Shown here: positions 49,045 through 63,138 of the stretch, piece by piece | How positions within the stretch are numbered: the stretch's first letter is position 1 | Layout of the letters: each line of letters begins with the position of its first letter | Assembly: GCF_023065955.2 (NCBI RefSeq) | Contig: NW_026622808.1 | Coordinates: 45,272,475-45,336,474 of the forward strand | Length of the DNA: 64,000 nucleotides | Source of the DNA: Ursus arctos | Taxonomy: Eukaryota > Chordata > Mammalia > Carnivora > Ursidae | Reading direction: 5' to 3' | The notes under the pieces: generated by a model | Told to the model about the DNA's origin: nothing | The model's input: the letters and a program-made list of their open reading frames with translations, nothing else | Database searches by the model: none | Made by a program: the position numbers and the translations under genes

Positions 49045-49275
49045 GACGAACACTGCTTGGGGGTCATAGGCACATGTTCAAATCCCCATTCCACCCTTTC
49101 AAAGCTGGGTGACTTTGGGCAAACCCTTCAACTTCTCTGTGCTTCGGTTGCTTCAACTCTGAAATGAGACTCTCAATAGTATATCCATTTCGTAGGGCTG
49201 GGAGGGTTTAATGAAGTGAGTTAATATTTATAAAGCGCTTAGAACGAAGTTTGGCACAGGGTAAGAGCTACATAG
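49045..49275 (+). repeat. MIR SINE
   Basis: 'agctgggtgactttgggcaa' and 'tttcgtagggctgggagggt' are MIR core and tail. Confidence 0.8.
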
Positions 49276-50585
49276 CTGCTGGCTGGATAAATAAATATCT
49301 TTCACGTGGCAACAACCAGCTGGAGCTGAGCTGGGGCTGTCACCTCCGGACGGGGCCGACATGCTCAAGTTTATCAGCAGCTCCACCAAGAGCCACTGGA
49401 CTCTGGGGTCCCTGATGTAAGGGGTAGACCTATGTCTCCCTCCTTGGGGGCTCCACCCATAAGGGAAGTGCATCTCAGGACAGCATTTCTCAGCTATCCA
49501 TGGTGATGGACCTGTTTTTTTATTTTCAATCCACCGGGGATGGATATGTGACCCTCCTGAGCATGACTGAGCATGACTGACACGCAGCACATGCCACATA
49601 CAAGTCCCTCGTGGGTTGCTTGACGTCCTGACTGGTCCGTACCTGGACCGAGAAGGCGAGCCCGCCGAGCACGCACTTGGATGTGGCGGCAAGGTCAAAT
49701 TGTTCAGAGTTTCGAAACACTGTCATGTTTAGTACTTGGCTCACTGCAGACTGCAGCTAGCTTCCATGCTCAGACTACACGTTGCGTAGCCCCTCTTAGA
49801 GAACACCCACATCAGGCCTCACCGGCAAACCAGCTGGACCACTGGGCTGGAGAAAGCAGGCATTGGATGGTTTCTCTCTCTCTTTCCCCTTTGCTCCTTT
49901 TCAGCCCGCCTGTCTTCCCCTGTCTATCCACATTTCTTTGGTCTCTATCTACAAGTTAAAATGAGCTCCCTAATGAGACACTGGGGTTTGGAGCAGCCTC
50001 GGAAGCGGTCATGGGTGCTGTGGCATCTCAAGCATTACCCAGTGTTGTGAGTACTGCCTCTGGCTCACAGCTGCCTCTTCTCCTGAATGTTGTCTTTGGC
50101 CAGCAGCACCTGCCACGCCCCCTGCCCCTATCCACAACCTCATCCTGGAGCGGCTCTCTAGCAGCCCAAAGCTGGTGACTGACAGACATGCTGTGCAGAA
50201 CGTCAGCCCCTTTGTCACAAGAGGGAACCAACTGTAGGATGCAACCCATCCTCCAGAGCCCCCAGTGGGGTCAGGCTGAAGTTAGATTCCAGCCCAGATG
50301 GCACTCTCCCCTTGGCTCCTCCCCCAACACCGGCCTGTCTCTCTCACTCCCCTTCCCTGGGAGCCCACTCCCCCCATGTCCCAGGTACCCTCATCCCCGT
50401 CTCAGGCTCTGCTTGTAGGGAATGCGATCAAAGACAGAAGCCATCTGAAACTGGGGATCCCCTCCCTGACGACCTGTTGGAAGAAGGCACATGGCAGGAA
50501 CAACATGAAAGTTCTGAAGACCAGCATTGAGTTACCCAAAGATTATTACCTCTTGCTTTCTGTTTCCCAGGCGGCCGGAACCTAC

Positions 50586-51458
50586 CTGTTGCATTAGACA
50601 GGGCCAGTGATTCCATGGAGCCCGGAGGGGTCTGCTCTGTGGGCGTCATGTCCTCAGTATATTTCAGGGAACTGATTGGATGGCGGGTCCGGCACTGCTG
50701 AGTGGATATGCCCCCTTCCTCCTCCTCCTCCTCCTCGTATTTGGCGACTGGGATGTTGCCTCGGGTTTCATTAAAGCTCTGACTGGACATATCGCTGTAG
50801 CTCTCCTGGGATCTCAGCCTTCCCGGGTAATAGTCCTCTCGGCATTCCTTCATGAAGCTGCCACCGTGCCCCTTCATGGCCAGGGATGAGCTCCTTTTGG
50901 GGTTGCTGAAGTGCTTGGCCCACACGTCGGGCTGGGCCCCGGCCCCCTGCCCCCCTGGACTGTAGGCCGTTCTGATGTTGCACTGGCTGAGAAGCTGCAG
51001 AGGGCTCTGGGACTGGCTCTGCTCCATCTTGTTCCCGTAATGGTAGGGCTCGTCCCGGCTCCGCCAAATGGGGTCCCGGTTGAGGCTGGGCGTCTGGCTG
51101 GACAGGCTGAGCAGGTCCATCTGCAGGGACAGGGGGTCCACGTCGGCTGACAACCGGTTGGAACTCACCTGCAGCTGGCTGTGCTGGTTTAGCACAGGCT
51201 CCTCTGTCTTGCCCTTGTTCTTGCCGATTTTGGCACTGCGCCGGGACTCCTTGGCCCTGGCGTTCTGGAAAGCCGAATCGGATGAGTCAGAGCCATTGGG
51301 GTCCTCCCCGGCACTGCAGGCCCGTGAGCAGAATATCTGGCCCTGCTTGGGGAGGAATGGCCGCCCCAGGAGGGATTTCTTGCAGTGAGCACAGCAGAAA
51401 CAGGTCTCGGTGGCGTGCCAGTGCTGGCCGTCGTACGTCATCTGACCTTGGTCGATCC
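50586..51458 (-). CDS. PRICKLE2: PRICKLE2 coding exon 7: LIM3 and disordered middle region
   Basis: The 873-nt exon encodes residues about 263-554, from [18 protein letters not shown] to ESLALSNAT. It starts with the rest of LIM3 (H277, C282, C285, C288, C306, C310), ending at IFCSRAC. Downstream is a low-complexity, Ser/Gln/Arg-rich and probably disordered region: a basic [15 protein letters not shown] segment, a serine-rich SSDSSDS stretch, and a run of seven glutamates after AKY encoded by GAG repeats. The acceptor is ...ccatccccag|GG and the donor is GCAACAG|GTAGGT. The final G is the first base of a glycine codon completed in the last exon. The reading frame is open throughout with no frameshift. 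Confidence 0.96.
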
Positions 51459-51756
51459 CTGGGGATGGAAAAGAAATGGAAGAGGCTGACAAGCTGCTCG
51501 GAGCCCTGTACCACGAGGTGAAACACACAGCATCCTGATTTGGCTCAGGGTTCCAAATACAACAGAATAAAATAACAATAAATCAATAATCAGGATCTCA
51601 CATAAATGGTATTCATGTCCCATTATGAGAGCCCCTGTTCTACCAGTCAGCTGCTTCTTAACTCATTTGCTTTGAGCAGGAAAAAAAACTAGATGTTTTT
51701 GGCCTGATTTCCTGTCCATGAATCCTTCTGCCTGGGATACAGTCTCCCAGACAAAA

Positions 51757-51960
51757 TTACAATAATGCTACTAATACATGATATAAAACGGCTTTAAATG
51801 CTTTGCACATTGATAAAGTCATTTAACCCCTCCACTGTACGAGTTAAGTTTCTAGTATTATTTCCATTTCTCAGACGAGAAAACAGAGGCACAGGAGGGT
51901 TAAATAACTTGCCTCACTCAATACAACCAGGAATCACAGGTGAGATCTGTACCCGGAAGT
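51757..51960 (-). repeat. MIR SINE
   Basis: 'tctcagacgagaaaacagag' followed by gcacaggagggttaaataac is the reverse MIR core. Confidence 0.75.
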
Positions 51961-52009
51961 CTTGCTCCTAACCGAGACATTGACACTTCCTCATTCACTC
52001 TCCTTGGGG

Positions 52010-52470
52010 GGCTGCTCAAATGCTAGCTCCTTGGAGAATTCTTCCCGTACACCTGATAGCGTGCTTCCACCATTCTTCACCCTGACCCGCTGTATTTTTC
52101 TTCACAGCACGAACACTGCTTGACAAAGTACTACCGCATATGTACATTTGCTTATTTTTTTTTTTTAAAGATTTTATTTATTTATGTGACAGAGAGACAG
52201 CCAGCGAGAGAGGGAACACAAGCAGGGGGAGTGGGAGAGGAAGAAGCAGGCTCCCAGCGGAGGAGCCTGATGTGGGACTCGATCCCGGAACGCCGGGATC
52301 ACGCCCTGAGTCGAAGGCAGACGCTTTAACGACTGCGCTACCCAGGAGCCCCTGTACATTTGCTTATTAATCCTTTCCTCCACTAAAAGTGAAGTTCTAG
52401 GACCAGAGGGTCATTAATTTTCTGTGGCATGTCCAGGAACACGGCCTGATGCATCAGAGGGGCTCTTTAT
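52010..52470 (+). repeat. L2 LINE interrupted by a CanSINE
   Basis: 'ctccttggagaattcttccc' and 'agcacgaacactgcttgaca' lie before the SINE, and 'tgtccaggaacacggcctga' after it, in L2 order. Confidence 0.65.
52157..52352 (-). repeat. CanSINE, young-looking subtype
   Basis: Perfect 16-bp target duplication tgtacatttgcttatt at 52141-52156 and 52353-52368. The body reads (in reverse) 'gatcccggcgttccgggatc' and 'gagcctgcttcttcctctcc', a subtype different from the other SINEs here. The exact flanks suggest a later insertion. Confidence 0.96.
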
Positions 52471-53799
52471 ATGTTGAATGGATGACCTGAATTCCACACC
52501 AGCACAGGCCATTCAGATGAAGAAATCACTGTAACAGTTCAGTGGAAAAGGAAAAAAACAGATTTCAACACTTGGTAAGGAAAAACTTGGGTGTGGTTCA
52601 TCAAAGACATCCTCCGTAGGCACGCACACCCTTTGCTTAATGTCAGCAGGGAAGGAAGAAACACATTTCCTCCCCATGCAAGGGCTGTCCCTGGTTTGCA
52701 TAATCTTGTAACACACCTGCCCTGCAGGAACCTCCCAGAGGCCCAAGTGCCCCTGCTTCTCATCATCGCTTCTGCCCCCTGCTGGTTCTAGGACTTAATC
52801 TCCCTGTGGGACACCACCTTCTTGCCACCTTTGGCCATGAGCTTTGGGCAAGGCTAAAGCCCTGCCTGGACCCAGTACTGGCCAGGAAAAAAACTGTATC
52901 TCCCACCCTAGTGGCTGCTTCAGAAGTGGGCACAAGACCTGCACTAGTCCGATGGGAGAGTAACCTGGGACTGTTGCTAAGACAGTGACATAGGGAGTTC
53001 TCTTTTGACAGCAGTTGCTAAGCTGGCAGGATGGAAGTATGGATGGGTTGGGGTCCCCCTCCCGTGGGGAGAGCCTGTGGGGTATGCAGTCTCACGCAAG
53101 TACTGTAGAATGGAAAGGGACCTTTGCAAGACTGCTGATTTCTGCTAATAAAAATCTTTCCAGAAATGTAGTACTAGTATGAACCTCCACCTTCAGTGGC
53201 TAAAGTCTGGAGCCTGGACCTTCCAGGAATCACTTTGAGAGCCGTGTCTGGAGAGGTGGGAAACAAGAAACTGGAGAGCGATCTCTACCCAGAAAATGAG
53301 AAGGGCAAGAACAAAGGGCAAAAGGCAAAGCAGCGGTCCCGGCCTCCCGTGCTCTCTGCTGCCTACCTTTTGGTCCCTGCAGCCCAGGGAGAGAGAGGCA
53401 CAAGGCACTTCCTCTCCTATGAGCTCCGCCCCAAATTAAGGGGTCTCTGTTTCTTCGGGAGTCTGGCCCTAGGGACTAAGAGGGGAGTTTTAGAGCGACA
53501 GCGGCAGCCACAAAGGCCACTCGAAGGCCAAGCGGCCACTGTGGAAATCCACTCCCTCTCAACAGGGCCCTTCTAGGAGGAGTAAGAACTGGTGGGGCGG
53601 GGCTAGGGACGGGACCCAGAGCTGAGGCTCTGTCCACACTTTGTCCCCAGGCTCCCGGGAGGAAGCAGGGCAGGCAGCCCGGGGAGGCAGAACTCTGGAG
53701 TTGTGCAGACTGGGGCTTCAGGAGTCAGTGAGGAGTCAGATGAAGGGAGGTTCACGTCCCAGCTGCATCCCATTCCAGCTGGTTATAATACGGCTGCGG

Positions 53800-53970
53800 A
53801 AGCCCATCTGCTGAGGTTCCCATCTCGGCTCTGCGGCTGTGCGACCCTAAGCCAGTGGCTTCATCTCTCTGTGCCCCGGTCCCCTCTGCAGTAAAACAGG
53901 GATAATAATAGTTCTGACTTCACAGGGTTGTTGGGAGTTAATATGCAGAGGGAGCTTAGACCTTATCTGC
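53800..53970 (+). repeat. MIR SINE
   Basis: 'ggctgtgcgaccctaagcca' and 'cacagggttgttgggagtta' are MIR core and tail. Confidence 0.75.
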
Positions 53971-54010
53971 TAACTACTCCCATTGCTCTTCTCCTATTTT
54001 CGTTATGTCT

Positions 54011-54090
54011 TTTTTTTTTTTTTTTGATTTTATTATGTTATGTTAGTCACCATACAGTACATCATTAGCTTTTGATGTAGTGTTCTATCT
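54011..54090 (-). mobile_element. Short 5'-truncated L1 3' end
   Basis: A T-run (the reverse poly(A)) is followed by 'gattttattatgttatgtta' and 'gtcaccatacagtacatcat', the 3' tail of a young L1 I associate with arctoid carnivores. Only about 80 bp are present. Confidence 0.7.
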
Positions 54091-56826
54091 CCCTCTCTGC
54101 TCTGAGGGCCACTGCCTGGACGCAGTCCAAGCAAGAGCTCTGGGGCTGGCTCCGTCCTCCCTGCCCTCCCCTGCAGAGGGCTATGCTCACACCCCGGCTG
54201 CCCTGCGTCCCAAGCAGCGGCAGCCTTCCTCCGCTCCCTGTCAGAGGCACGCAGGAAGCCTGGTTCCCGTATTTGTCCTCCACCAGCTGCTTCTCTGAGC
54301 TTCTGCAAGGAAGCGTGCTCCGATGTGGCAGCAGGGGCCCAGTTCTGGGGACGGCTGGGCTTGCAGAAGGCTGGGCTGGGGTGGGGCGAGCAGAGGGGAG
54401 GCGGGTGACAAAACGACCCAGCAGGCAGTGCAATGTGGTCCCTGATAAACATCCCTGATGTCAGATGGTCCTCTGAACTGGTCCTGAACTCGAAACATCT
54501 GGAAAAGGGCTCTGCTGTTCCACATCTAAGCGTTCCTTTTTAATTCCCCCCTCTAAGCCCTGTAAGCCCTTCTCAGAGGGTGTGTGTGTCTACTGCTGCT
54601 CTAGCCTCGGTCTGTTTATAGGACTGTTTACTCTGCTGCGTGCAGGCAAAAGTACCGTTGCCCTAGCAACGGCTGCCTGATGCAGGGTCCACTCTGAGCG
54701 GCTGTATAAATATGGAATATTTGTATAATATGGTCAGAGCAAAGCACCAGGAGATGGTAGTATGCATGACATACTGAGCATACCCTTTCACTGTTGCAGG
54801 AAAATTAGGTTTCGCAGAAGAGCAGAAGAAGGAAAAAAAAAATCAGGGAGCACATTTTAACTACAGCAGTGCTAATACTGCAGGCCACAGAGGTCCCCCT
54901 CTCTGCTAAAACACTGATGTCTTTTTACGGATTTAAGAGGGAGGAGAAGGGAACGCCAATCACCGTGGTGAATAGCTAGAAGGAGAGAGAAAGAGAAGAA
55001 AACAGAGGGGCCTTCTCAGGTGGACCTGCTGTGCTGACAGACAGATTTTCTCTCTTCCAAGTTGCTGAGCAAAAATTCTAAGTGGCAGTTTCTGGAGAGG
55101 CTTTTAAGCCTCACTGGAAAGGGACAGAGGAAACCACAACACTAGGGAGAAGGGGGTGTCATGGGTGCAGGTGAGCTGTGTGTACCCTCACCGCCTACTG
55201 GCAGACCCAGAATCCATGCTGAGCCACGTGGGGTCTGAGAGCTGCACCATTCTCCCCCGACACAGCCCACACTGTCCTTCCTCACGTGGCCAGCCACCTG
55301 CCTGAATCGAGCTCCCCGTTTCCTAACTCTTCTCATCAATCAAAGCAAGTCTGTTTCCCTGTTTTGATCTTGTGAGAAATGAAAGCTGGTGGGTCCCTCA
55401 GGCCATGAGAAGGAGAGGCCGTCCGGGGTTGGGGGCAGGTGGACCGGCATGTCACCCAGGCCCCCAGCAGGGAAGACTGCTGGATAATACTGCTGCATGG
55501 CAATGCTGAACCCCGGGCCCGGTGGGGACTCCAGCCCCAAAGGGCCTCATGGAAGCAGGCCTGAGTCTGGGGGACAGATTGCCCAACAACAAAGGACCGC
55601 CGAGCACACAGTAGGTGCCTTGTCTGCTGAGCTGTGATGTTTACCGGCTCACGAAGCTCTCCAAATTACTAGCTAGGTTTTCATTTGACTCTATCACTTC
55701 TGACGAAGCAGAGAAGCAAGGTCACTTCTTTTGGTTCCTGATAAAATCCTCGAAGTGGGGCAAAAGGGCTCCCAGACCGATTATCTGCACATCTCCCCAC
55801 GAGAGGTCAGAAGCCGGCAACTTCTGAGCAGACGTCTTAGAAGTGCACATGCCACAGGCAGGGCGGGCTGCTGGTCTCCCAGACATTCCTCCCCCGCCAA
55901 CTCTTCCTTTTCCTTCTTAAAGGGTGGCTCGTTCTCAAGGTGCCAGAACAGGCGAGTTGAAGGCAGAAGCCACAGAGGCAGCCTGATCTGGAAGAGTGCT
56001 GAAGGGTCAAACCAATCAGTTATTTGCGATGAGAAAATGATTTCCACCGATCTCAGATCTGCTGGTGCTTTGGGGAATTCAGAGCCTAGAAGCTGTTTCA
56101 GGTTCTCTCGCTTTGTATTTGGCTGGGTCAGCTTTTGCTGATTTTTTTTTTTTCTTGAAGACATGCTTGCCAGAAACCATTTGGTTTTCTTGACAGCCCC
56201 TTCCTACCAAGAGGACTATGTGGGTTCCTCCCTCTGCTGACCCTCAAGTTTTCCAAGGAGGCTGTGGAAGACATCTGTTTACATTTTCCCTCCGAGATCC
56301 CTTCTGGGACCTCCCCCCCGCCTTGGTCGTGGGGCTGTACATCACATAACCCCATCTCGGGGGTGGGCCTGTGACTCAGGCAGACCAACTGAAATACCCT
56401 CTTCTCTTGTTTCCAGGGTGGAACACGTCACCGAACCAGGGATGATAAGGTTCCTGTTCGGAGGAACTGATTTGGATACTAGGACAGATGTGGCCCCACT
56501 CCTTTCGAGAATGCAAGTGCTAAGATTATGTATAACTGGGGAGTCCTCTTAGCCAGCATGTGAAGGCAGCTTGCTTTTTACCAATGCCAACAGAAGGCCA
56601 GCAAAGCTGAGACACAAAAGACCCCCCCCAAAAAAAACCAAAAAAAACCCAAAAAAGCAAAAACCCAGACCTTGTTTGAACCTTTGAGCCATCCCCACCT
56701 GAAGCAAGCACACTCCTTGGTCATTCTGGTAATGTGAGCCAAGAAATTCCCTTTTTTCATTTAAGCCAGTATGAGTTGAGAGCGAAAAGGCTTCTAACTA
56801 CCCCAGACAGCAAGGAGACCCAGTCA

Positions 56827-60340
<3,514 letters not shown>

Positions 60341-60783
60341 CTATGAGGCAAGCAGACGCGTAAGTACAAACACCAGCCCCGTCTCGGTCTCTCGGGGCCA
60401 CGCGTAAGGGATGAAAGACCACCACTACCACAAAGGGCGGGTTGCTGTGCACCTGTCTTCAAGCTGGTCACTGCGCTACCTACTTTACATATGTGGCAGG
60501 GCAGGTTTCGCCTGCCCTCCCTCCCACTCTTCTTCCTTCCAAGGAAGACAAAGATACAGTCACTGAGAAAAACAGGGCTCACACGGTGGGAAAGACAGAA
60601 AAGCTCCTTTAGCATAATGACACACAGGAGCTCTACAGGCAGGGGGCAAACTGACACATGGGGAAGGTGTCGGTATCTAGAAGCTCCCAACTCCATCCAG
60701 AGGCACAGCCCCAGTTCAAAAGCACAAGGAGTAGGGGGTGAGGGCGCGGGGGTGCAAGAGGGGCGCTGCACATTGGGAGAGGG

Positions 60784-61004
60784 AGGGGCGTGCGGGTGGC
60801 TTAGTCAGTTAAGTGTCTGTTTTCAGCAAAGGCCGTGATCCAGGGTCCCGGGATCTAGCCCCACATTGGGCTCCCCGCTCAGCTGGGAGTCTGCTTCACC
60901 CTCTCCCTCTGCCTGCTGCTCCCCCTGCTTGTGTGCGCTCTCTCTCTCTCTCTCTCTCTCTGTCAAATAAATAAATAAAATTTTTTTTTTTTTTAAAAAA
61001 AGGA
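60784..61004 (+). repeat. CanSINE
   Basis: Diverged head 'ggggcgtgcgggtggcttag', a CT-rich tract, then caaataaataaataaaatt and a T-rich tail. Flanks gggagaggga / ggagagggag are a likely target duplication. Confidence 0.92.
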
Positions 61005-61609
61005 CTGGAGAGGGAGTGGGTTCATAAAAGTACTTTACAATTTCCCCAAAGCCTTTCAGGCACGTTTTCAGTCTGTTTTCTCTAATATCTTTTTACCTAG
61101 TCTTGACTGAAAAGGTATCACTTCTAGGGCCACACTATGGAAGGGGCTTCTCTCCCCCTTTCCTGTCTTCTGGCTCATGTTCCAAAGTTCCTCTCCACAT
61201 GCAGAAAGGTTCTCCCTGATAACCCACGTTATGGCTGCGGCTGGGCCTCCGAGGGAAGAGTAAAGTGTAAGGTGGTGGGTCCAGGGAAAGGCTCTCTGCT
61301 GACTATGGCTTTGGCCAGGATGTTCACGGGCTGAGGATCTAGTTTCACAGCCCTACATGAGTGACTGGCTCAGGCAAGATGTTTAAAGGGTAGAAAAGCT
61401 ACCTCTAAACCTTTCCCCACACCACGACCATCATATGGGATTCAACGTGTCACAGGAATTGAAAAAGGTCTCATGGAACAGTGTCTGGGAGCTCCTCCAT
61501 GGTAGTGACCAGAGAAAAGAAAGACACTATTGCAGAAAGTACTACCCTTGCCTTTTATAATGTGAGGAGACCTGGGATAGGCACCGTGATAACAGATAAA
61601 CTGAAGCAC

Positions 61610-61930
61610 ATTAAAAATTTCAAGGGTTTATTTGAGCAAATACAGGTTTAAATTGGGCAGCACCAAAGTGAAGGTGGTTAGGACGGCTCCACCTACCCGG
61701 AGCCGGGAGGGGGGTGCTTACAGAGAAGACGGGGATACAAAGCAAGGAATTTATGGCACTGGCTGTAGCTGAAGTGGTTGCCTTATTTGAGAAAGCCGAG
61801 TTGCCTATTGGCAATTGGTTGGTCTTAAGAGTCATTTTCTCAATACCAAGACATTGCCTTGGGCTTGGGTTTTGGTTTGCTTATGTAGGTTACGAAGGTA
61901 TCAGAGTCATCTCAGTGTAATGACCTCCTT
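61610..61930. repeat. Unassigned repeat-like block
   Basis: 'caagggtttatttgagcaaa' and 'gttgcctattggcaattggt' have the feel of an old LTR or other dispersed repeat. I cannot name it, and unique sequence is possible. Confidence 0.3.
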
Positions 61931-61944
61931 GTTTATTTGCTTCA

Positions 61945-62075
61945 ATAGCACAGAATCCCAGGTAATCCTCACCTTAATTCCATGATGTAGGCACTTGTCA
62001 CCTACATTTTGCAGATGACAAAATGGAGGAAAAATAACATGGGCAAGGTCATCTGGCGGAAACATGAGTCAAACT
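61945..62075 (-). repeat. MIR SINE fragment
   Basis: 'cattttgcagatgacaaaat' and 'catgggcaaggtcatctggc' are the reverse MIR core. Confidence 0.65.
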
Positions 62076-62280
62076 TCTCTGCCTCCATGCTCTTGTCACT
62101 ATTCTACACAACTTTTGATACCTGCTCACGAAATGTCCAGCCTTCCTTTTTCCTTAAGAGAGCCCAGCTGGGCTGGTTCCAGGAGACGGATCTCAGAGAG
62201 GCAGAATTCCTGATATGAGGACACTGAATCTCACATCGTTTACTTTCATTTTTATTTATTTTTTAAATTGCTGTTAGCAT

Positions 62281-62481
62281 TTTTTAAAAGATTTATTTAT
62301 TTTAGAGAGAGTGTGTGTGTGTGTGGGGGGGGAAGGGACAGAGGCAAAGGGAGAGAGAAACTTAAACAGATTCTGCACGGAGCAGGGAGCCCAACGCAGG
62401 GCTCAATCTCCCAGCCCTGAGATCACAACTTGAGCTGAAACCAAGAGTTGGACACTTAACCAACTGCATCACCAAGTTTCC
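62281..62481 (-). repeat. CanSINE, older
   Basis: 'aaaagatttatttattttag' then (GT)n and G-rich stretch, 'gagcccaacgcagggctcaa' and a degraded head. Confidence 0.85.
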
Positions 62482-62482
62482 T

Positions 62483-62677
62483 ATTTTTAAAAAAGATTTA
62501 TTTATTTTTAGAGAGAGAGTATGTGGGCAGCAGAGAGACCAAAGCAGAGGGAGAAAGAATACTCAAGCAGACTCCCACTGAGGGTTGAGCCTGATGTGGG
62601 GCTTGATCCCAGGACCTTGAGATCATGACCTGAGCTGAAGGCAGACACATAACTGATGGAGCCACCCAGGCACCCCC
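62483..62677 (-). repeat. CanSINE, tandem with the previous
   Basis: 'aaaaaagatttatttatttt' to 'gagccacccaggcacccc', in the same orientation and directly next to the preceding copy. Confidence 0.93.
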
Positions 62678-62814
62678 AGAGACCACCTTCTAAGTGGGGC
62701 CTTGCCCAGCCACTTTCCTGAAAATTGCAAACTCCCCACACCCCCAGTGCTTGCAGCCTCCTGCCCTGCTGCATTTTTTTTCTATCTTCTTTATTTTATT
62801 GTTTGACTTCCTCC

Positions 62815-62960
62815 CCTAGGATGGACCTCCTTACAAGGGCAAAATCAAAAGCTATCAAATCTCTTGTTCACCGCTGTATCCCCAAGAGCTAGCACCGTGC
62901 CTGGTGCATGGTAGGCACTCCAGAAAACAGCTGTGGAAGGAACGAATGCGTGAACGGATG
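62815..62960 (+). repeat. L2 LINE 3' end next to exon 4
   Basis: 'tatccccaagagctagcacc' then 'gtgcctggtgcatggtaggc' and a gaatgcgtgaacg tail is an L2 terminus. It ends about 40 bp from the GT donor of exon 4. Confidence 0.8.
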
Positions 62961-63000
62961 GCAGCGGAATCCCTCCCCGCTCCCGGGAACCCGTGCTCAC

Positions 63001-63138
63001 CTGTTCACAGATAGCGCCTGTCATCGTGACTGGGAAGGGCCTGACATTCCCTCGACCCAAGTTTTCACGTTTCCTCTGGTTGCTGAAGAGCTTCAGCTCC
63101 CTCTTCTCTTCCTCATCCAGGGAGTTGCAATATCGAAC
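63001..63138 (-). CDS. PRICKLE2: PRICKLE2 coding exon 4: end of PET domain, first LIM1 cysteine
   Basis: The 138-nt exon encodes 46 residues, from [18 protein letters not shown] to GAICEQ, or residues about 87-132 in human numbering. It is bounded by a ...tgtgcag acceptor and a strong CAG|GTGAGC donor, with phase 0 at both ends. It holds the C-terminal third of the PET (Prickle-Espinas-Testin) domain, which packs against LIM1 and is found only in Prickle, Testin and related proteins. The [13 protein letters not shown] stretch is the basic linker. The cysteine in ICEQ (C130) is the first zinc ligand of LIM1; its partner C133 opens the next exon, so the intron cuts the first zinc knuckle. The preceding exon is outside the window. 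Identification is by recognition of the protein sequence. Confidence 0.95.

Larger units (their letters stand above)
60341..63000 (-). other. PRICKLE2: PRICKLE2 intron 4 (2.7 kb)
   Basis: GTGAGC donor and cctcatag acceptor. It holds three CanSINEs, an MIR and an L2 3' end that reaches to within about 40 bp of the donor. The AT-rich block 61610-61930 looks like an old LTR or other repeat that I cannot name. Confidence 0.9.

Noticed and set aside
50680..51388. Several antisense and alternate-frame ORFs over exon 7
   Set aside because: They overlap a confirmed coding exon in the wrong frames. Their length follows from the biased codon composition of that exon.
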